Counted from the stretch's first letter, positions 7,993-18,311 are shown. The stretch is DNA of 64,000 nt from Caballeronia sp. SL2Y3 (GCF_022879575.1 NZ_CP084260.1:1054001-1118000); one strand, 5' to 3'. A program made the numbers and translations. The notes: generated by a model from the letters alone, not told the origin.

Positions 7993-8796
7993 TCAGATCT
8001 CGACGACCTTGTCCCACGCGAATTCCGGGTTCTCCCAGCGCTGCGTGCGCTTGTCGAAGTAGCCGCGCGGATTGCACACGACGCGCGTGCCGTTCACGGT
8101 GTAGTCGAACGCCGTATGCGTGTGGCCGTGAATCCAGAGCGCGACCGGTTCTCGGGCGAGTGCCGGCAAGTGATTGATGAAGCCCGCCGACACGATGTCT
8201 TCTGCATAGCGCGGCGCGAGGCTTTCGCGCAGCGGCGCGTGATGCGTGACCACGATGGTCTGCCCCGCGAACGGCTTCGCCAGCTCGCTTTCGAGCCACG
8301 CGCGCGCCTGTACGTGCAGCGCGAGCGAATCGTCCGGCGTGAAGGCATGCGGTTCGCCGTCGGGTTCGGGCCAGGCGAGCTGGATCAGGCCGCGATAGTC
8401 CAGCATCACCTTCGCGCACGCTTCCTTCGCTTTCTCAATCTCATCCGCGCCCGACCCGAACAAGGCGAAGTCGGTCCAGAGCGTCGTGCCGAGCACGCGC
8501 CACGCGCCTCTGCGATCGACGAGTGCGGCGTTGTTCAGATAGTGCACGTTGTCGACGCTGCGCGCGGCGTCGTGCATCGCGGCTTCCATCGCGCCGAACT
8601 CGCCGTCGTAGTACTCGTGATTGCCGGGCACATAGACGATGGGCACGCCGCTGTCGAAGTTCTCCGCTGCCCAGCGCAAGCCTTCCGCGTGGTTGTGAAT
8701 GTCGCCCGCGAGCACGACGAGATCGGCGTCGGCATAGGGAATGGCGAGCGGCTCGTCGCATTCCAGATGCAGGTCCGAGAGCACACGAATCTTCAT
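7993..8796 (-). CDS. Calcineurin-like metallophosphoesterase
   Basis: The protein of 267 residues has the full metal-site series of this superfamily: D8-x-H10 (SDLH), G31-D32, G58-N59-H60-E, then VVTHHAP and IHGHTHTAFD. It is a single-domain cytoplasmic enzyme of the YfcE/Icc-like type; the substrate cannot be named. Its start codon overlaps the stop of the FAD oxidase gene (ATGA), so the two are translationally coupled. Confidence 0.88.
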   Translation of the reverse strand: MKIRVLSDLHLECDEPLAIPYADADLVVLAGDIHNHAEGLRWAAENFDSGVPIVYVPGNHEYYDGEFGAMEAAMHDAARSVDNVHYLNNAALVDRRGAWRVLGTTLWTDFALFGSGADEIEKAKEACAKVMLDYRGLIQLAWPEPDGEPHAFTPDDSLALHVQARAWLESELAKPFAGQTIVVTHHAPLRESLAPRYAEDIVSAGFINHLPALAREPVALWIHGHTHTAFDYTVNGTRVVCNPRGYFDKRTQRWENPEFAWDKVVEI

Positions 8797-10250
8797 GCGG
8801 TCCTCTCCTTGCCGGCTTCGGCGTTCCAGCGCACGACCTTGCCGGGGTTCATCAGATTCTCGGGATCGAGCGCGGCCTTGATGGTTTGCATCAGCCGCAC
8901 TTCGACCGGCGATTTCAGGCGCATGGCTTCGTCCACCTTCAGTTGCCCGAGCCCGTGCTCCGCGCTGACGCTCCCTCGATGCTTGTGTACCTGCTCGTAC
9001 ACGAGCGCGTTGACCGGCGTCTGGTACTCGACGAGGAACGCCTTCTGATCGACGCCTTCCGGAGCCTGAACGTTGTAGTGCAGATTGCCGTCGCCCAGAT
9101 GCCCGAACGTGACCATGCGCGCGCCCGGCACGGCTTTCGCGATGATCGCATCCGTTTCGTCGATAAAGCGGCCGATGCTCGAAATGGGCACGGCGATGTC
9201 ATGCTTGATGTTGAGCCCTTCCTGCGCCTGCGCGAGCGGAATGTGCTCACGCAAGTCCCAGAATGCCTGCGACTGCGCGAGGTTCTCGGCCACCACCGCG
9301 TCCTCGACGATGCCTTGTTCGATGGCTTGCTCCATCAGGCGTTCGAAGAGCGCGCGGGCGTGTTCGTCGCTTTCGCTATCGGACAGCTCCAGGAGCACGG
9401 TCTGCGCGTGCGGCTCGCCGAACGGATAACGCAGTTGCGGGAAATGGCGTCCGACGAGGCGCATCGAAAAGTCGGACATCAGTTCGAAGCCGGTCAGAAG
9501 CGGGCCGGCGTGCTGCTGCGCCATGGCGAGAAAGTCGAGCGCGGCATGAGGGGAGGCCAGCCCGGCCAGCGCCGTGACCTTGGCGACGGGCGCGGGATGC
9601 AGCTTCATCACGGCCGCCGTGATGATGCCGAGCGTGCCTTCCGCGCCGATGTAGAGATCGCGCAGATCGTAGCCGGTGTTGTCCTTGCGCAGTCCGCGCA
9701 GGCCGTCCCAGATTTCGCCTTGCGGCGTCACCACTTCGAGACCGAGGCACAACTCGCGTGTGTTGCCGTAGCGCAGCACGCCGGTGCCGCCCGCGTTCGT
9801 CGACAGATTGCCGCCGATCGTGCAACTGCCTTCCGCCGCGAGGCTCAGCGGGAAGAGACGCTGCGCGCTTTCGGCGCGCGCCTGAATCTCGGCGAGCACG
9901 ACGCCCGCTTCGACGGTGATCGTATTGTTGTGCGGGTCCACGCCGCGAATGCGGTTCAGCCGCTTCAGGCTGATGATGGCTTGCGCGCCGCTTGCATCCG
10001 GCGTCGCGCCGCCCGCGAGTCCCGTGTTGCCGCCTTGCGGCACGATTGCCACGCGATGCTCGCGCGCGAGCCGCACGACGCCGGCGACCTGTTCGGTGTC
10101 GGCGGGCAGCAGCACGGCGCAGGCGTTGCCGCGATAGCGCTTGCGCCAGTCAACGCGATACGGCTCGGTGTCGTGGTCATCGGTGAGGACGTGCGACGCG
10201 CCGATCAGTTGAACGCAGGCGTCGATGAAAGTTGCGGCAGAAGCGGTCAT
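8793..10250 (-). CDS. FAD-linked oxidase of the GlcD/D-2-hydroxyacid dehydrogenase type
   Basis: The protein of 485 residues has an N-terminal FAD-binding-4 domain (PQGGNTGLAGG at 71-81; SLAAEGSCTIGGNLSTNAGG near 135) and a C-terminal oxidase domain with GHLGDGNLHYN and SAEHGLGQLK. This is the vanillyl-alcohol-oxidase fold family that includes glycolate oxidase subunit GlcD, D-lactate dehydrogenase and D-2-hydroxyglutarate dehydrogenase. No partner subunits (GlcE/GlcF) are adjacent, favouring a stand-alone D-2-hydroxyacid dehydrogenase. The substrate is not determined. Confidence 0.9.
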   Translation of the reverse strand: MTASAATFIDACVQLIGASHVLTDDHDTEPYRVDWRKRYRGNACAVLLPADTEQVAGVVRLAREHRVAIVPQGGNTGLAGGATPDASGAQAIISLKRLNRIRGVDPHNNTITVEAGVVLAEIQARAESAQRLFPLSLAAEGSCTIGGNLSTNAGGTGVLRYGNTRELCLGLEVVTPQGEIWDGLRGLRKDNTGYDLRDLYIGAEGTLGIITAAVMKLHPAPVAKVTALAGLASPHAALDFLAMAQQHAGPLLTGFELMSDFSMRLVGRHFPQLRYPFGEPHAQTVLLELSDSESDEHARALFERLMEQAIEQGIVEDAVVAENLAQSQAFWDLREHIPLAQAQEGLNIKHDIAVPISSIGRFIDETDAIIAKAVPGARMVTFGHLGDGNLHYNVQAPEGVDQKAFLVEYQTPVNALVYEQVHKHRGSVSAEHGLGQLKVDEAMRLKSPVEVRLMQTIKAALDPENLMNPGKVVRWNAEAGKERTA

Positions 10251-10408
10251 GGGCGAAGGGAAGTGCTGAGATTAAGCGACAGTATCACGCAGGCGGCCGA
10301 TTGGCGAAGCATCGGCCGAATGGCATAGGCACGCGCGCCCCATGCGCCTGTGGCCGTATTTCGTGCTACAAAGCTTCTCAGCGCAAGCACGAAGCGGCAC
10401 GACAGCGG

Positions 10409-10801
10409 TCATCGCTGGCGTTTGTACGCACGCGCGGCGCGCTTGAATGGCGCGACATAGGCGATTGCGCAAACGAAGAATGCGAGCGCAAGCAACGCTT
10501 CGAGCCAGGCGAGCCGCGCGGACAAGCCCGTGTCGCTCATGCCGCGCACGATGCCTTCGGCGAGATACAGCAGCACGAGCATGCACGACCATTGCAGCGT
10601 GTAGACGTTGCGTTTCGCGACGCCCGGCAGCGCGCATGCGAGCGGCAGCGCCTTCAGCGCAAGCACCCACGCGCCGGGGCGCAGCGGGGCGAGCCACAAC
10701 TCCCAGAGCAGTGTGAGCGCGATGAGCGCGGCGAGGCTCGTGGTGGCGCCGAGTGCGAACGCGCCGTGGTTTCGGGATTCGTCGACGGAAGGCGCGCGCA
10801 T
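10409..10801 (-). CDS. DUF2069 membrane protein
   Basis: The protein of 130 residues has four hydrophobic segments (about 19-38, 45-60, 66-84 and 97-117) and the family-typical NVYTLQWSCMLVLLYLAEGIVR. DUF2069 proteins are small inner-membrane proteins with no assigned function and are commonly next to wrbA in betaproteobacteria, as here: wrbA ends 8 bp before this start. Start ATG at 10801 was chosen over upstream in-frame codons because those lie inside wrbA. Confidence 0.82.
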   Translation of the reverse strand: MRAPSVDESRNHGAFALGATTSLAALIALTLLWELWLAPLRPGAWVLALKALPLACALPGVAKRNVYTLQWSCMLVLLYLAEGIVRGMSDTGLSARLAWLEALLALAFFVCAIAYVAPFKRAARAYKRQR

Positions 10802-10808
10802 GGCCGGC

Positions 10809-11486
<678 letters not shown>

Positions 11487-11545
11487 TCAGCGGGCTGGCT
11501 GTTCGTGAACCGCGGCGACCCCATGCAATGCACAGGAGAAAACGT

Positions 11546-12853
11546 TTGCAGCGTCCTTCAATCGATCTCGCAGCAGTCAAGCGCCTCGCCGGTTTCGTCG
11601 CGCGGCGTATCGGCGAGGATCGCGTCGCACAAGTCGCGGGCAGTCTCACGTTCACGAGCGTGCTGTCGCTCGTGCCGCTCGCCACTGTCGCTTTCGCTTT
11701 GTTTACGGCGTTTCCCATCTTCGGGTCTTTCCAGGCTTCGTTGCAGGATTTCCTCGCGGATCACCTCATGCCCGCGCAGATCAACAGCCAGATCCTCGGA
11801 TACCTGAACGAGTTCGCGTCGAAGGCCAAAGGGCTCACGACCGTCGGGATGATCATCCTTCTGGTCACGTCCGTGATGACGATGATGACGGTCGAATCCG
11901 CATTCAACGTCATCTGGCGCGTGAAGAAGGCGCGTCCGCTCGCGCAGCGCGTGCTGGTCTACTGGTCGATCATCACGCTCGGCCCGATTCTCTTTGGCTG
12001 CAGCCTGTCGATTTCGTCCTATGTCTTCGCGCATTCGGTTGCGTACGCGGGCTCGCATAATCTGATGCCGCCCGTCGTCGAATGGCTGCTCACCGGCGTT
12101 TCGCTGCCGCTCACGGTGTTCGGCTTCACGATCACCTACGTCTACATGCCGAACTGCAAGGTCGAGTGGCGCGATGCGGTCGTGGGCGGGCTGATCGCCG
12201 CCGTCGCGTTCGAGATCGGCAAGCGCGGCTTCGGGCTCTACGTGCGCAGCATCCCCACTTATACCGCCGTGTATGGCGCGTTCGCCTCGCTGCCCGTGTT
12301 TCTGCTGTGGGTGTATCTCTGCTGGATGATCGCGCTCGTCGGCGCGATGCTGACTTCGGCGCTGCCCGCCATCCGCATCGGGCAGTATCACCGGCGCGCG
12401 TTTCCGGGCAGCGACCTGCTGGACGCGCTCGAAATTCTTGCCCGGCTCGTCGAGGCGCGCGAGGAGGGCAAGCCCGGCTATACCGCGCTCGAATTGTCGA
12501 AGTTGGTGCGCTGCGATCTCGATACGTCCACGCGCATCATCGCGCGGCTCGACACGCTCGGTTGGATCGGCAGGCTGGAGGACGCGCGCATGCCGCGCTA
12601 CGTGATGATCGCGAATCCGAACCAGATCACGCTTACCATGCTGTTTCAGGAATTTGTCGTCGACCGCGAAGAACTGGACTACCAGTTGCGTCTGGATGCC
12701 ACTCAGATCGAGCGCGATGCGCTCATCAACGCGCTGCAGAACGAAAAACTCGAAGCGACGCTGGGCTCGCTGATCGCGGTGCGCGCGAAGGAACTGCCGA
12801 ATGCGCCGGTGCGCGAGACGCCGCGTTCGCCGATGCCCCAACAAACGGCATAA
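11546..12853 (+). CDS. YihY-family inner-membrane protein (UPF0761)
   Basis: The protein has six membrane helices in the first 290 residues (AGSLTFTSVLSLVPLATVAF starts the conserved part) and a C-terminal winged-helix-like region (YTALELSKLVRCDLDTSTRIIARLD). Family members were once called RNase BN in error; the function is still open. I choose TTG at 11546 because AGGAGA lies 6 bases upstream; ATG at 11528 is the alternative and adds six residues. From the TTG the length is 435 residues. The C-terminal extension is usual in betaproteobacteria. Confidence 0.85.
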   Translation: MQRPSIDLAAVKRLAGFVARRIGEDRVAQVAGSLTFTSVLSLVPLATVAFALFTAFPIFGSFQASLQDFLADHLMPAQINSQILGYLNEFASKAKGLTTVGMIILLVTSVMTMMTVESAFNVIWRVKKARPLAQRVLVYWSIITLGPILFGCSLSISSYVFAHSVAYAGSHNLMPPVVEWLLTGVSLPLTVFGFTITYVYMPNCKVEWRDAVVGGLIAAVAFEIGKRGFGLYVRSIPTYTAVYGAFASLPVFLLWVYLCWMIALVGAMLTSALPAIRIGQYHRRAFPGSDLLDALEILARLVEAREEGKPGYTALELSKLVRCDLDTSTRIIARLDTLGWIGRLEDARMPRYVMIANPNQITLTMLFQEFVVDREELDYQLRLDATQIERDALINALQNEKLEATLGSLIAVRAKELPNAPVRETPRSPMPQQTA

Positions 12854-12859
12854 CGCGGC

Positions 12860-13180
12860 TTAAAGCGAAATCCGGCCGATGCAGATGTCCTTGAACATGA
12901 CCCAGTCGCCCATCAGGCTATAGAGCGGATGGCGAAAGGTGGCCGGGCGGTTCTTTTCGAAGAAGAAGTGTCCGATCCACGCGAAGCCGTAGCCGCAGAC
13001 GACGGCCGCCGGAAGCCAGAGCCAGTCGCCGGTGGCGAGCGCCATCGCGAGGCAGCCGATCACACCCAGCGAGCCGATGAAATGCAGCCTGCGCGAGATC
13101 AGGTTGCGGTGCTCTTCGAGGTAATACGGATAGAACTCGGCGAAGCTCGCGAAGTGCTCCCCGTGTGCCGTGTGCGCCAT
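12860..13180 (-). CDS. Mpo1-like (DUF962) membrane protein
   Basis: The protein of 106 residues matches the Mpo1/YGL010w family: SFAEFYPYYLEEHRNLISRRLHFIG at the start, two membrane hairpin segments, then GHFFFEKNRPATFRHPLYSL. The yeast member is an iron-dependent dioxygenase in fatty-acid alpha-oxidation, and the His residues (EHRN, RRLHF, IGHFFFEKN, FRHP) are retained here. Its role in bacteria is not established. ATG at 13180 is used; upstream in-frame codons run into the hydrolase gene end. Confidence 0.83.
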   Translation of the reverse strand: MAHTAHGEHFASFAEFYPYYLEEHRNLISRRLHFIGSLGVIGCLAMALATGDWLWLPAAVVCGYGFAWIGHFFFEKNRPATFRHPLYSLMGDWVMFKDICIGRISL

Positions 13181-13277
13181 GATGGCCTCCGTGTCGATGA
13201 GCCGCTGCTGGGCGGATATCCGATTCATCAGCAGGATCCATTCTGCGACCGGCGGCCCCAAGCGCGCAAGCCGCGCT

Positions 13278-14108
13278 TCACTGGCCTTCGGCACACTCCA
13301 GCGCGAACGCGATTAGCGCATCGAGGACGGCGTCCGGCTGTTCAGTCATCAGCGCGTGGCCGCCGTCCAGTTCGACCGTGCGCACCCGGCCGCCCGCCTT
13401 GCGCAATGCATCGACGAGCGAGCGCGCGGCGCGCGGCGGCGTCATCACATCGCGCTTGCCGTAGAGCACCGTGACGGGACAGCGCACGGACGCGGCGCGG
13501 TCGAGCGCCTCCGTGTAAGCGTTGCAGGCGCTGAAGTCCGTGTGAAAAAGCTGCCCCTCGCCCAATGCGCTCACGCGCTCCATCAGCCGCTGATTCATGC
13601 CTTGCAGCCAGAAGCCGGGTGCGGGACTCGAAGGCTTCGCCGCAATGGTCGAATGCGACCACTGGTTGACCATGCTTATCGCCTGCGGCTCGCGCTCGCG
13701 GGCGGCGTCGAGCAGGGCGTCGGAAACCGTCATCGGGGCGGCTGTCGCGATCAGCGCGAGACCGGCGGCGCGGTCGGGATAGCGCGCGGCGGCGTCGAGC
13801 GCGATCAGCGAGCCCATGCTGTGGCCGACGAGCATGGCCCGGCGCACGCCTGCGGCGTCGAGCACGCCGATGACCCAGTCCGCGAGCCCGGCGATGTCGT
13901 GCCGCGCGGGACCGTCGCTGCGGCCGTGGCCGGGCAGGTCGAGCGCCAGCACGCCGAAGCCGTGATGCGCGAAGTAGCGCGTCTGCAACGCCCACACGCT
14001 ATGGTCGTGCTGCGCGCCGTGAATGAAGACGACGGCGGGGCGCGCCGCGTCGAAAAGCTTGCCGCCGGTGTAGGCGTAGGCGCGGCGGCCGTCAAGATCG
14101 AGCATCAT
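13278..14108 (-). CDS. Alpha/beta-fold hydrolase
   Basis: The protein of 276 residues has the fold's HG oxyanion motif (FIHG, 28-31), the nucleophile elbow G95-H-S97-M-G99, acid D220 (YGKRD) and H251 (DGGHALM). The complete triad suggests an active esterase, lactonase or C-C hydrolase; the substrate is unknown. Its start codon overlaps the stop of the homocysteine synthase gene (ATGA), so the two are coupled, although a link to methionine metabolism is not obvious. Confidence 0.87.
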   Translation of the reverse strand: MMLDLDGRRAYAYTGGKLFDAARPAVVFIHGAQHDHSVWALQTRYFAHHGFGVLALDLPGHGRSDGPARHDIAGLADWVIGVLDAAGVRRAMLVGHSMGSLIALDAAARYPDRAAGLALIATAAPMTVSDALLDAAREREPQAISMVNQWSHSTIAAKPSSPAPGFWLQGMNQRLMERVSALGEGQLFHTDFSACNAYTEALDRAASVRCPVTVLYGKRDVMTPPRAARSLVDALRKAGGRVRTVELDGGHALMTEQPDAVLDALIAFALECAEGQ

Positions 14109-15439
14109 GCGCGGCTCCCGAGCGGCGTCGCGTTCGCGCCGTCACCGCTCTCGGCGGCCTTTTGCGCAGCCTTCAGCCCGCGTTTGAGGTCATCGATCAG
14201 ATCGTCAGGATCTTCCAGCCCGATCGAAAGGCGAATCCGTCCCGGCCCGATGCCCGCGGCGGCGAGCGCGGCCGCGTCCATGCGGAAATGCGTCGTGGAG
14301 GCCGGATGAATGACGAGCGAGCGCGCGTCGCCGACGTTCGCCAGATGCGAGAAGAGCGTCAGCGATTCGATGAACGCGCGCGCTGCCGGCACGCCGCCGC
14401 GCACATCGAAGCTGAAGACGGCGCCCGCGCCGCGCGGCAGCAGGCGCTTGGCGAGGGCATGATCGCGATGCGTCGGCAGTTCGGGATAGGCCACGCCTTC
14501 GACCGCCGGCGTACTCAGCAGGAACTCGATGACCTTGCGCGTATTCGCGACATGCCGGTCCATGCGCAACGGCAACGTTTCGATGCCTTGAAGCAGTTGC
14601 CACGCGGCCTGCGGATGCAGACACGCGCCGAAGTCGCGCAGGCCCTCGCGCCGGGCGCGCAGCAGGAACGGAGCGACCGTGCTTTCCTCGGCGAAGACCA
14701 TGCCGTGAAAGCCTTCGTAAGGCTCGGTGAATTCGGGGAAACGGCCGCTCGCGGCGAAGTCGAAGGTGCCGCCATCCACCAGCACGCCGCCGATGGTGGT
14801 GCCGTGGCCGCCGAGAAACTTCGTCGCGGAGTGATAGACGAGATCCGCCCCGTGCTCGAACGGGCGCAGGAGGTAGGGCGTCGTGAACGTCGAATCGACG
14901 AGCAGCGGCGCGCCGTGCGCGTGCGCAATCTCCGCGACGCCTGCGATATCGAGCACGTCCAGCCCCGGATTGCCGAGCGTCTCGCCGAAGAACAGGCGCG
15001 TGTTCGGCCGGGCGGCGGCGCGCCACGCGTCGAGATCGTGCGGCGCCACGAACGTGGTTTCGATACCGAAGCGCCGCAGCGTGTAATGCAGCAGATTATG
15101 CGAGCCGCCATACAGCGCGGCGGACGCGACGATATGCGAGCCCGCGCCCATCAACGTGGCGATCGCCAGATGCAGCGCCGCCTGCCCGCTCGCCGTGCCG
15201 ATGGCGCCGACGCCGTTCTCCAGCGCCGCGACACGCTCCTCGAAGACGGCGACCGTCGGATTCGAGATGCGCGAATAGACGTGCCCCGAGCGTTCCATGT
15301 TGAACAGCGCGGCGGCGTGGTCGGTGTCGCGAAACGAGAACGACGTGGTCTGATAGATGGGCGTCGCGCGTGCGCCGGTGGCGGGATCGGGAGCGGCGCC
15401 CGCGTGCAGCGCGAGCGTATCGAAGCGGTTGGCGGGCAT
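14105..15439 (-). CDS. metY: O-acetylhomoserine/O-succinylhomoserine sulfhydrylase type enzyme
   Basis: The protein of 444 residues is a PLP enzyme of the Cys/Met metabolism family: YSRISNPT at 55-62, the cofactor lysine K207 (HSATKFLGGHG), and DFGACLHPQAAWQLLQGIETL. It joins sulfide or methanethiol to activated homoserine to give homocysteine or methionine in the cytosol. The long inserted region and length fit MetY (about 430) better than MetB/MetC (about 380). Start ATG 15439 precedes the conserved RFDTLALHAG; a longer frame to 15610 lacks conservation. No SAM or SAH riboswitch pattern was seen upstream. Confidence 0.88.
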   Translation of the reverse strand: MPANRFDTLALHAGAAPDPATGARATPIYQTTSFSFRDTDHAAALFNMERSGHVYSRISNPTVAVFEERVAALENGVGAIGTASGQAALHLAIATLMGAGSHIVASAALYGGSHNLLHYTLRRFGIETTFVAPHDLDAWRAAARPNTRLFFGETLGNPGLDVLDIAGVAEIAHAHGAPLLVDSTFTTPYLLRPFEHGADLVYHSATKFLGGHGTTIGGVLVDGGTFDFAASGRFPEFTEPYEGFHGMVFAEESTVAPFLLRARREGLRDFGACLHPQAAWQLLQGIETLPLRMDRHVANTRKVIEFLLSTPAVEGVAYPELPTHRDHALAKRLLPRGAGAVFSFDVRGGVPAARAFIESLTLFSHLANVGDARSLVIHPASTTHFRMDAAALAAAGIGPGRIRLSIGLEDPDDLIDDLKRGLKAAQKAAESGDGANATPLGSRA

Positions 15440-15669
15440 CGTCGGCGGCCGGCGCGGCGTGCGTCCGGCGAAAATGTCGGTCGGCCATCCTATCATCGCG
15501 GCGGCGCGCGCAAACCTAGGGCGAACGCCTGCGGCCGGGCCGCGAAGCCTTATCCGAAAGGCTAACGCGGGCGCCGTTCGCTTTCCTTTTGCGGGCCTTT
15601 CCGATAGCATCGACCCATGGTTTCACAAACGCTTAGGCATCTGAACAGGCATTTCGCAAGGAGAAAGTC

Positions 15670-16137
15670 ATGCGAGTCAGCGATATTCTGAAGGTGAAGG
15701 GCAACGCGCTATTCACCGTTACGCCCGATACGCCGCTCTCCGACGCGATCAACGTGATGGCGGCGCACGACATCGGCTCGCTGGTCGTCATGGAATACGG
15801 CGATCTGGTGGGCATGCTGACTTTCCGCGAAATCATCCTGACGCTGCGCGAGAACGGCGGCGGCGTCGGCACCACGACCATCCGCAAGGTCATGGACGAC
15901 CATCCGCTCACCTGCACGCCGGAAACCGACGTGAACGAAATCCGCCGCATGATGCTGGAGCATCACGTGCGCTATCTGCCGGTCATGGAGAATCGCGCGC
16001 TGATGGGCGTCATCTCGTTCTACGACGTGGCGAAGGCCGTGGTCGAGGAGCAGGGTTTCGAGAATCGCATGTTGAAGGCGTATATCCGCGACTGGCCGGA
16101 AGAGCAGGGCCAGCAGGAGCAGCAGAACGTTCGCTGA
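15670..16137 (+). CDS. CBS-domain protein
   Basis: The protein of 155 residues is two CBS domains (about 1-60 and 72-130) and nothing else; landmarks are TPDTPLSDAINVMAAHDIGSLVVM and TPETDVNEIRRMMLEHHVRYLPVM. CBS pairs bind adenosyl ligands such as AMP, ATP or NADH and act as sensors. A ribosome binding site AAGGAG lies 6 bases before the ATG. The partner regulated by this protein is not evident from the neighbours. Confidence 0.9.
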   Translation: MRVSDILKVKGNALFTVTPDTPLSDAINVMAAHDIGSLVVMEYGDLVGMLTFREIILTLRENGGGVGTTTIRKVMDDHPLTCTPETDVNEIRRMMLEHHVRYLPVMENRALMGVISFYDVAKAVVEEQGFENRMLKAYIRDWPEEQGQQEQQNVR

Positions 16138-16225
16138 CGTCAGGGCTTGATGCCGCGCGTCGTCGTCGCGCGGCTGCCTGCACTGACCGAAATCGCCATA
16201 CAGAAGTCGAGCCGGAACATCGCAG

Positions 16226-16249
16226 CGCGCCGAAGGGCGCGTTTTTTTT
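16226..16249 (+). terminator. Intrinsic terminator after the CBS gene
   Basis: CGCGCC-GAAG-GGCGCG followed by eight T. It lies 88 bp after the CBS stop codon and 45 bp before the next gene. Confidence 0.8.
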
Positions 16250-16294
16250 CGCCCGGCGTTTGAGCACACAAAGACACAGTTTGACCGACAACCC

Positions 16295-18247
16295 ATGAGT
16301 GACAACCCGTTGAACGCAAAGAACGACGCAGGCCCGCGTGCTTCCCGCAACTCGCCCGCAGCAGGCGAGAGCCAGTTCCGTCTGCTGCGCGAGCGCCGCT
16401 TCGCACCGTTCTTCTGGACGCAGTTTCTCGGGGCCATGAACGACAACGTCTTCAAGGTCGGCTTCACTTCGCTCGTGACGTTTCAGGCGGCGCGCTTCTC
16501 CGGCGTGGATCCGAAGACCGCGGCGTTTCTGATCTCCGCCATCTTCATCGTGCCGTTCGTGCTGTTTTCGGCGACTTCCGGACAGATCGCCGACAAGTAC
16601 GACAAAGCCGTGCTCGCGCGTCTCGTGAAGAGCTTCGAGATCGTCGTGATGCTGATCGGCGGCGCCGGATTCCTGCTGCACAGCGCGCCGCTGCTGTACG
16701 TCTGCACCTTCCTGATGGGCGTTCATTCCACCGTCTTTGGTCCCGTGAAGTACGCTTATCTGCCGCAGCATCTGAAAGGCACCGAACTCGTCGGCGGCAA
16801 CGGCCTCGTCGAAATGGGCACGTTTGTCGCCATTCTCATCGGCACGATCATCGGCGGGGCGGCGGCGGGCGCGGCGGAGCACGGCGCGCTGTGGCTCGCT
16901 GCGGCGTGCCTCGCGTTCGCGATCGTCGGGCGCGTCGTGTTGGGCTCCGTGCCGAAGTCGGAGGCGTCTCAGCGCGATCTGCGCATCAACTGGAATCCGG
17001 TGTCCGAGACTTGGCGCAACCTGAAACTCGCCCGGTCGGACCGAACCGTGTTTCTGAGTCTGCTCGGCATTTCGTGGCTGTGGTTCGTCGGCGCGACGTT
17101 TCTCACGTCCTTCTTCAATTTCGCGAAAGACGTGCTGTCCGCGAATCCCGATGTGGTGACCATTCTGCTAGCCACCTTTTCGCTGGGCATCGGCACCGGG
17201 TCGCTGCTCTGCGAGCGGCTCTCGAAACACCGCGTCGAAATAGGGCTGGTGCCGCTCGGGTCCATCGGCATCAGCGTGTTTGCGATCGACCTGTTCTTCG
17301 CGAGTCACCGCATCGCGCCGGCTTCGCATCTGCTCAACGTCAGCGAATTTCTGCTCGTGTCGCGGCACTGGCGCATTCTCGCGGACCTGTTTCTGCTCGC
17401 GATGTTCGGCGGCTTCTACAGCGTGCCGCTCTACGCGCTCATTCAGGCGCGCAGCCAGCCGACGCACCGCGCGCGCATCATCGCCGCGAACAACATTCTC
17501 AATTCGTTCTTCATGATCGTCTCGGCGCTCATGGCGCTCGCGCTCACGTCGATGGGCGTGGGCATTCCCGGTCTCTTTCTCGTGACGGCGCTGCTGAACG
17601 TGCTCGTCGCCGTCTATATCTACTCGCTCGTGCCCGAGTTTCTGCTGCGATTCATCGCGTGGATGCTCGTGCACACGTTCTATCGCATTCGCCTGGTGGA
17701 TGCCGCGCGCATTCCGTCGCACGGCGCGGCGGTGCTCGTGTGCAATCACGTGAGTTACGTGGATGCGGTCGTCATCATGGCTGAGAGTCCGCGCCCGATC
17801 CGCTTCGTGATGGATCACCGCATCTTTCGCACGCCGTTCGTCGGCTGGCTGTTCCGTCATGTGAAGGCGATCCCGATCGCGCCCGCGCACGAAGACGCGG
17901 AATTGCTCGAACGCGCGTATCAGTCATGCCAGCGCGCGCTCGAAGACGGCGATCTGATCTGCATCTTCCCCGAGGGGAAACTCACGCGTACCGGGGAAAT
18001 GAACCCGTTCAGGCACGGTATCTCGGAGATTTTGCGGCGGCATCCCGCGCCCGTCGTGCCGATGGCGCTGCGCGGACTGTGGGGCAGCGTCTTCTCGCGC
18101 GATCAGAACGCGCAGTGGCCGCGTCCCATTCGGCGAGGCGTGATGACGCGCCTTACGCTAGCGGTGGGCGAGCCGATCGCCCCGGAAGATGCGACCCCGC
18201 AGCACTTGCAGGACCGCGTGACGGCGCTGCGAGGCGCGCGGCGATAG
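16295..18247 (+). CDS. Fused MFS lysophospholipid transporter and 1-acylglycerol-phosphate acyltransferase (LplT-PlsC type)
   Basis: The protein of 650 residues joins an MFS transporter (about 30-440, beginning FWTQFLGAMNDNVFK as in LplT) to a PlsC acyltransferase (about 455-650) with the NHVSYVD motif (H485 and D490 as the HX4D catalytic pair) and FPEGKLTRTG near 558-567. LplT flips lysophospholipids inward and the Aas enzyme re-acylates them. Here the acyl-ACP synthetase (AMP-binding) part of Aas is absent, so acyl-CoA or acyl-ACP must come from elsewhere. It probably recycles lysophosphatidylethanolamine at the inner membrane. Confidence 0.88.
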   Translation: MSDNPLNAKNDAGPRASRNSPAAGESQFRLLRERRFAPFFWTQFLGAMNDNVFKVGFTSLVTFQAARFSGVDPKTAAFLISAIFIVPFVLFSATSGQIADKYDKAVLARLVKSFEIVVMLIGGAGFLLHSAPLLYVCTFLMGVHSTVFGPVKYAYLPQHLKGTELVGGNGLVEMGTFVAILIGTIIGGAAAGAAEHGALWLAAACLAFAIVGRVVLGSVPKSEASQRDLRINWNPVSETWRNLKLARSDRTVFLSLLGISWLWFVGATFLTSFFNFAKDVLSANPDVVTILLATFSLGIGTGSLLCERLSKHRVEIGLVPLGSIGISVFAIDLFFASHRIAPASHLLNVSEFLLVSRHWRILADLFLLAMFGGFYSVPLYALIQARSQPTHRARIIAANNILNSFFMIVSALMALALTSMGVGIPGLFLVTALLNVLVAVYIYSLVPEFLLRFIAWMLVHTFYRIRLVDAARIPSHGAAVLVCNHVSYVDAVVIMAESPRPIRFVMDHRIFRTPFVGWLFRHVKAIPIAPAHEDAELLERAYQSCQRALEDGDLICIFPEGKLTRTGEMNPFRHGISEILRRHPAPVVPMALRGLWGSVFSRDQNAQWPRPIRRGVMTRLTLAVGEPIAPEDATPQHLQDRVTALRGARR

Positions 18248-18311
18248 CGGTGGACGCTGGACGGCGCTGGCATAATAGCGGTCTCCCCCGACACTTCTCT
18301 CAGGTCGACTC

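Noticed and set aside
15440..15610. N-terminal extension of the homocysteine synthase gene to 15610
   Set aside because: The extension is Arg/Pro-rich without conserved residues, while the family begins at the ATG at 15439.
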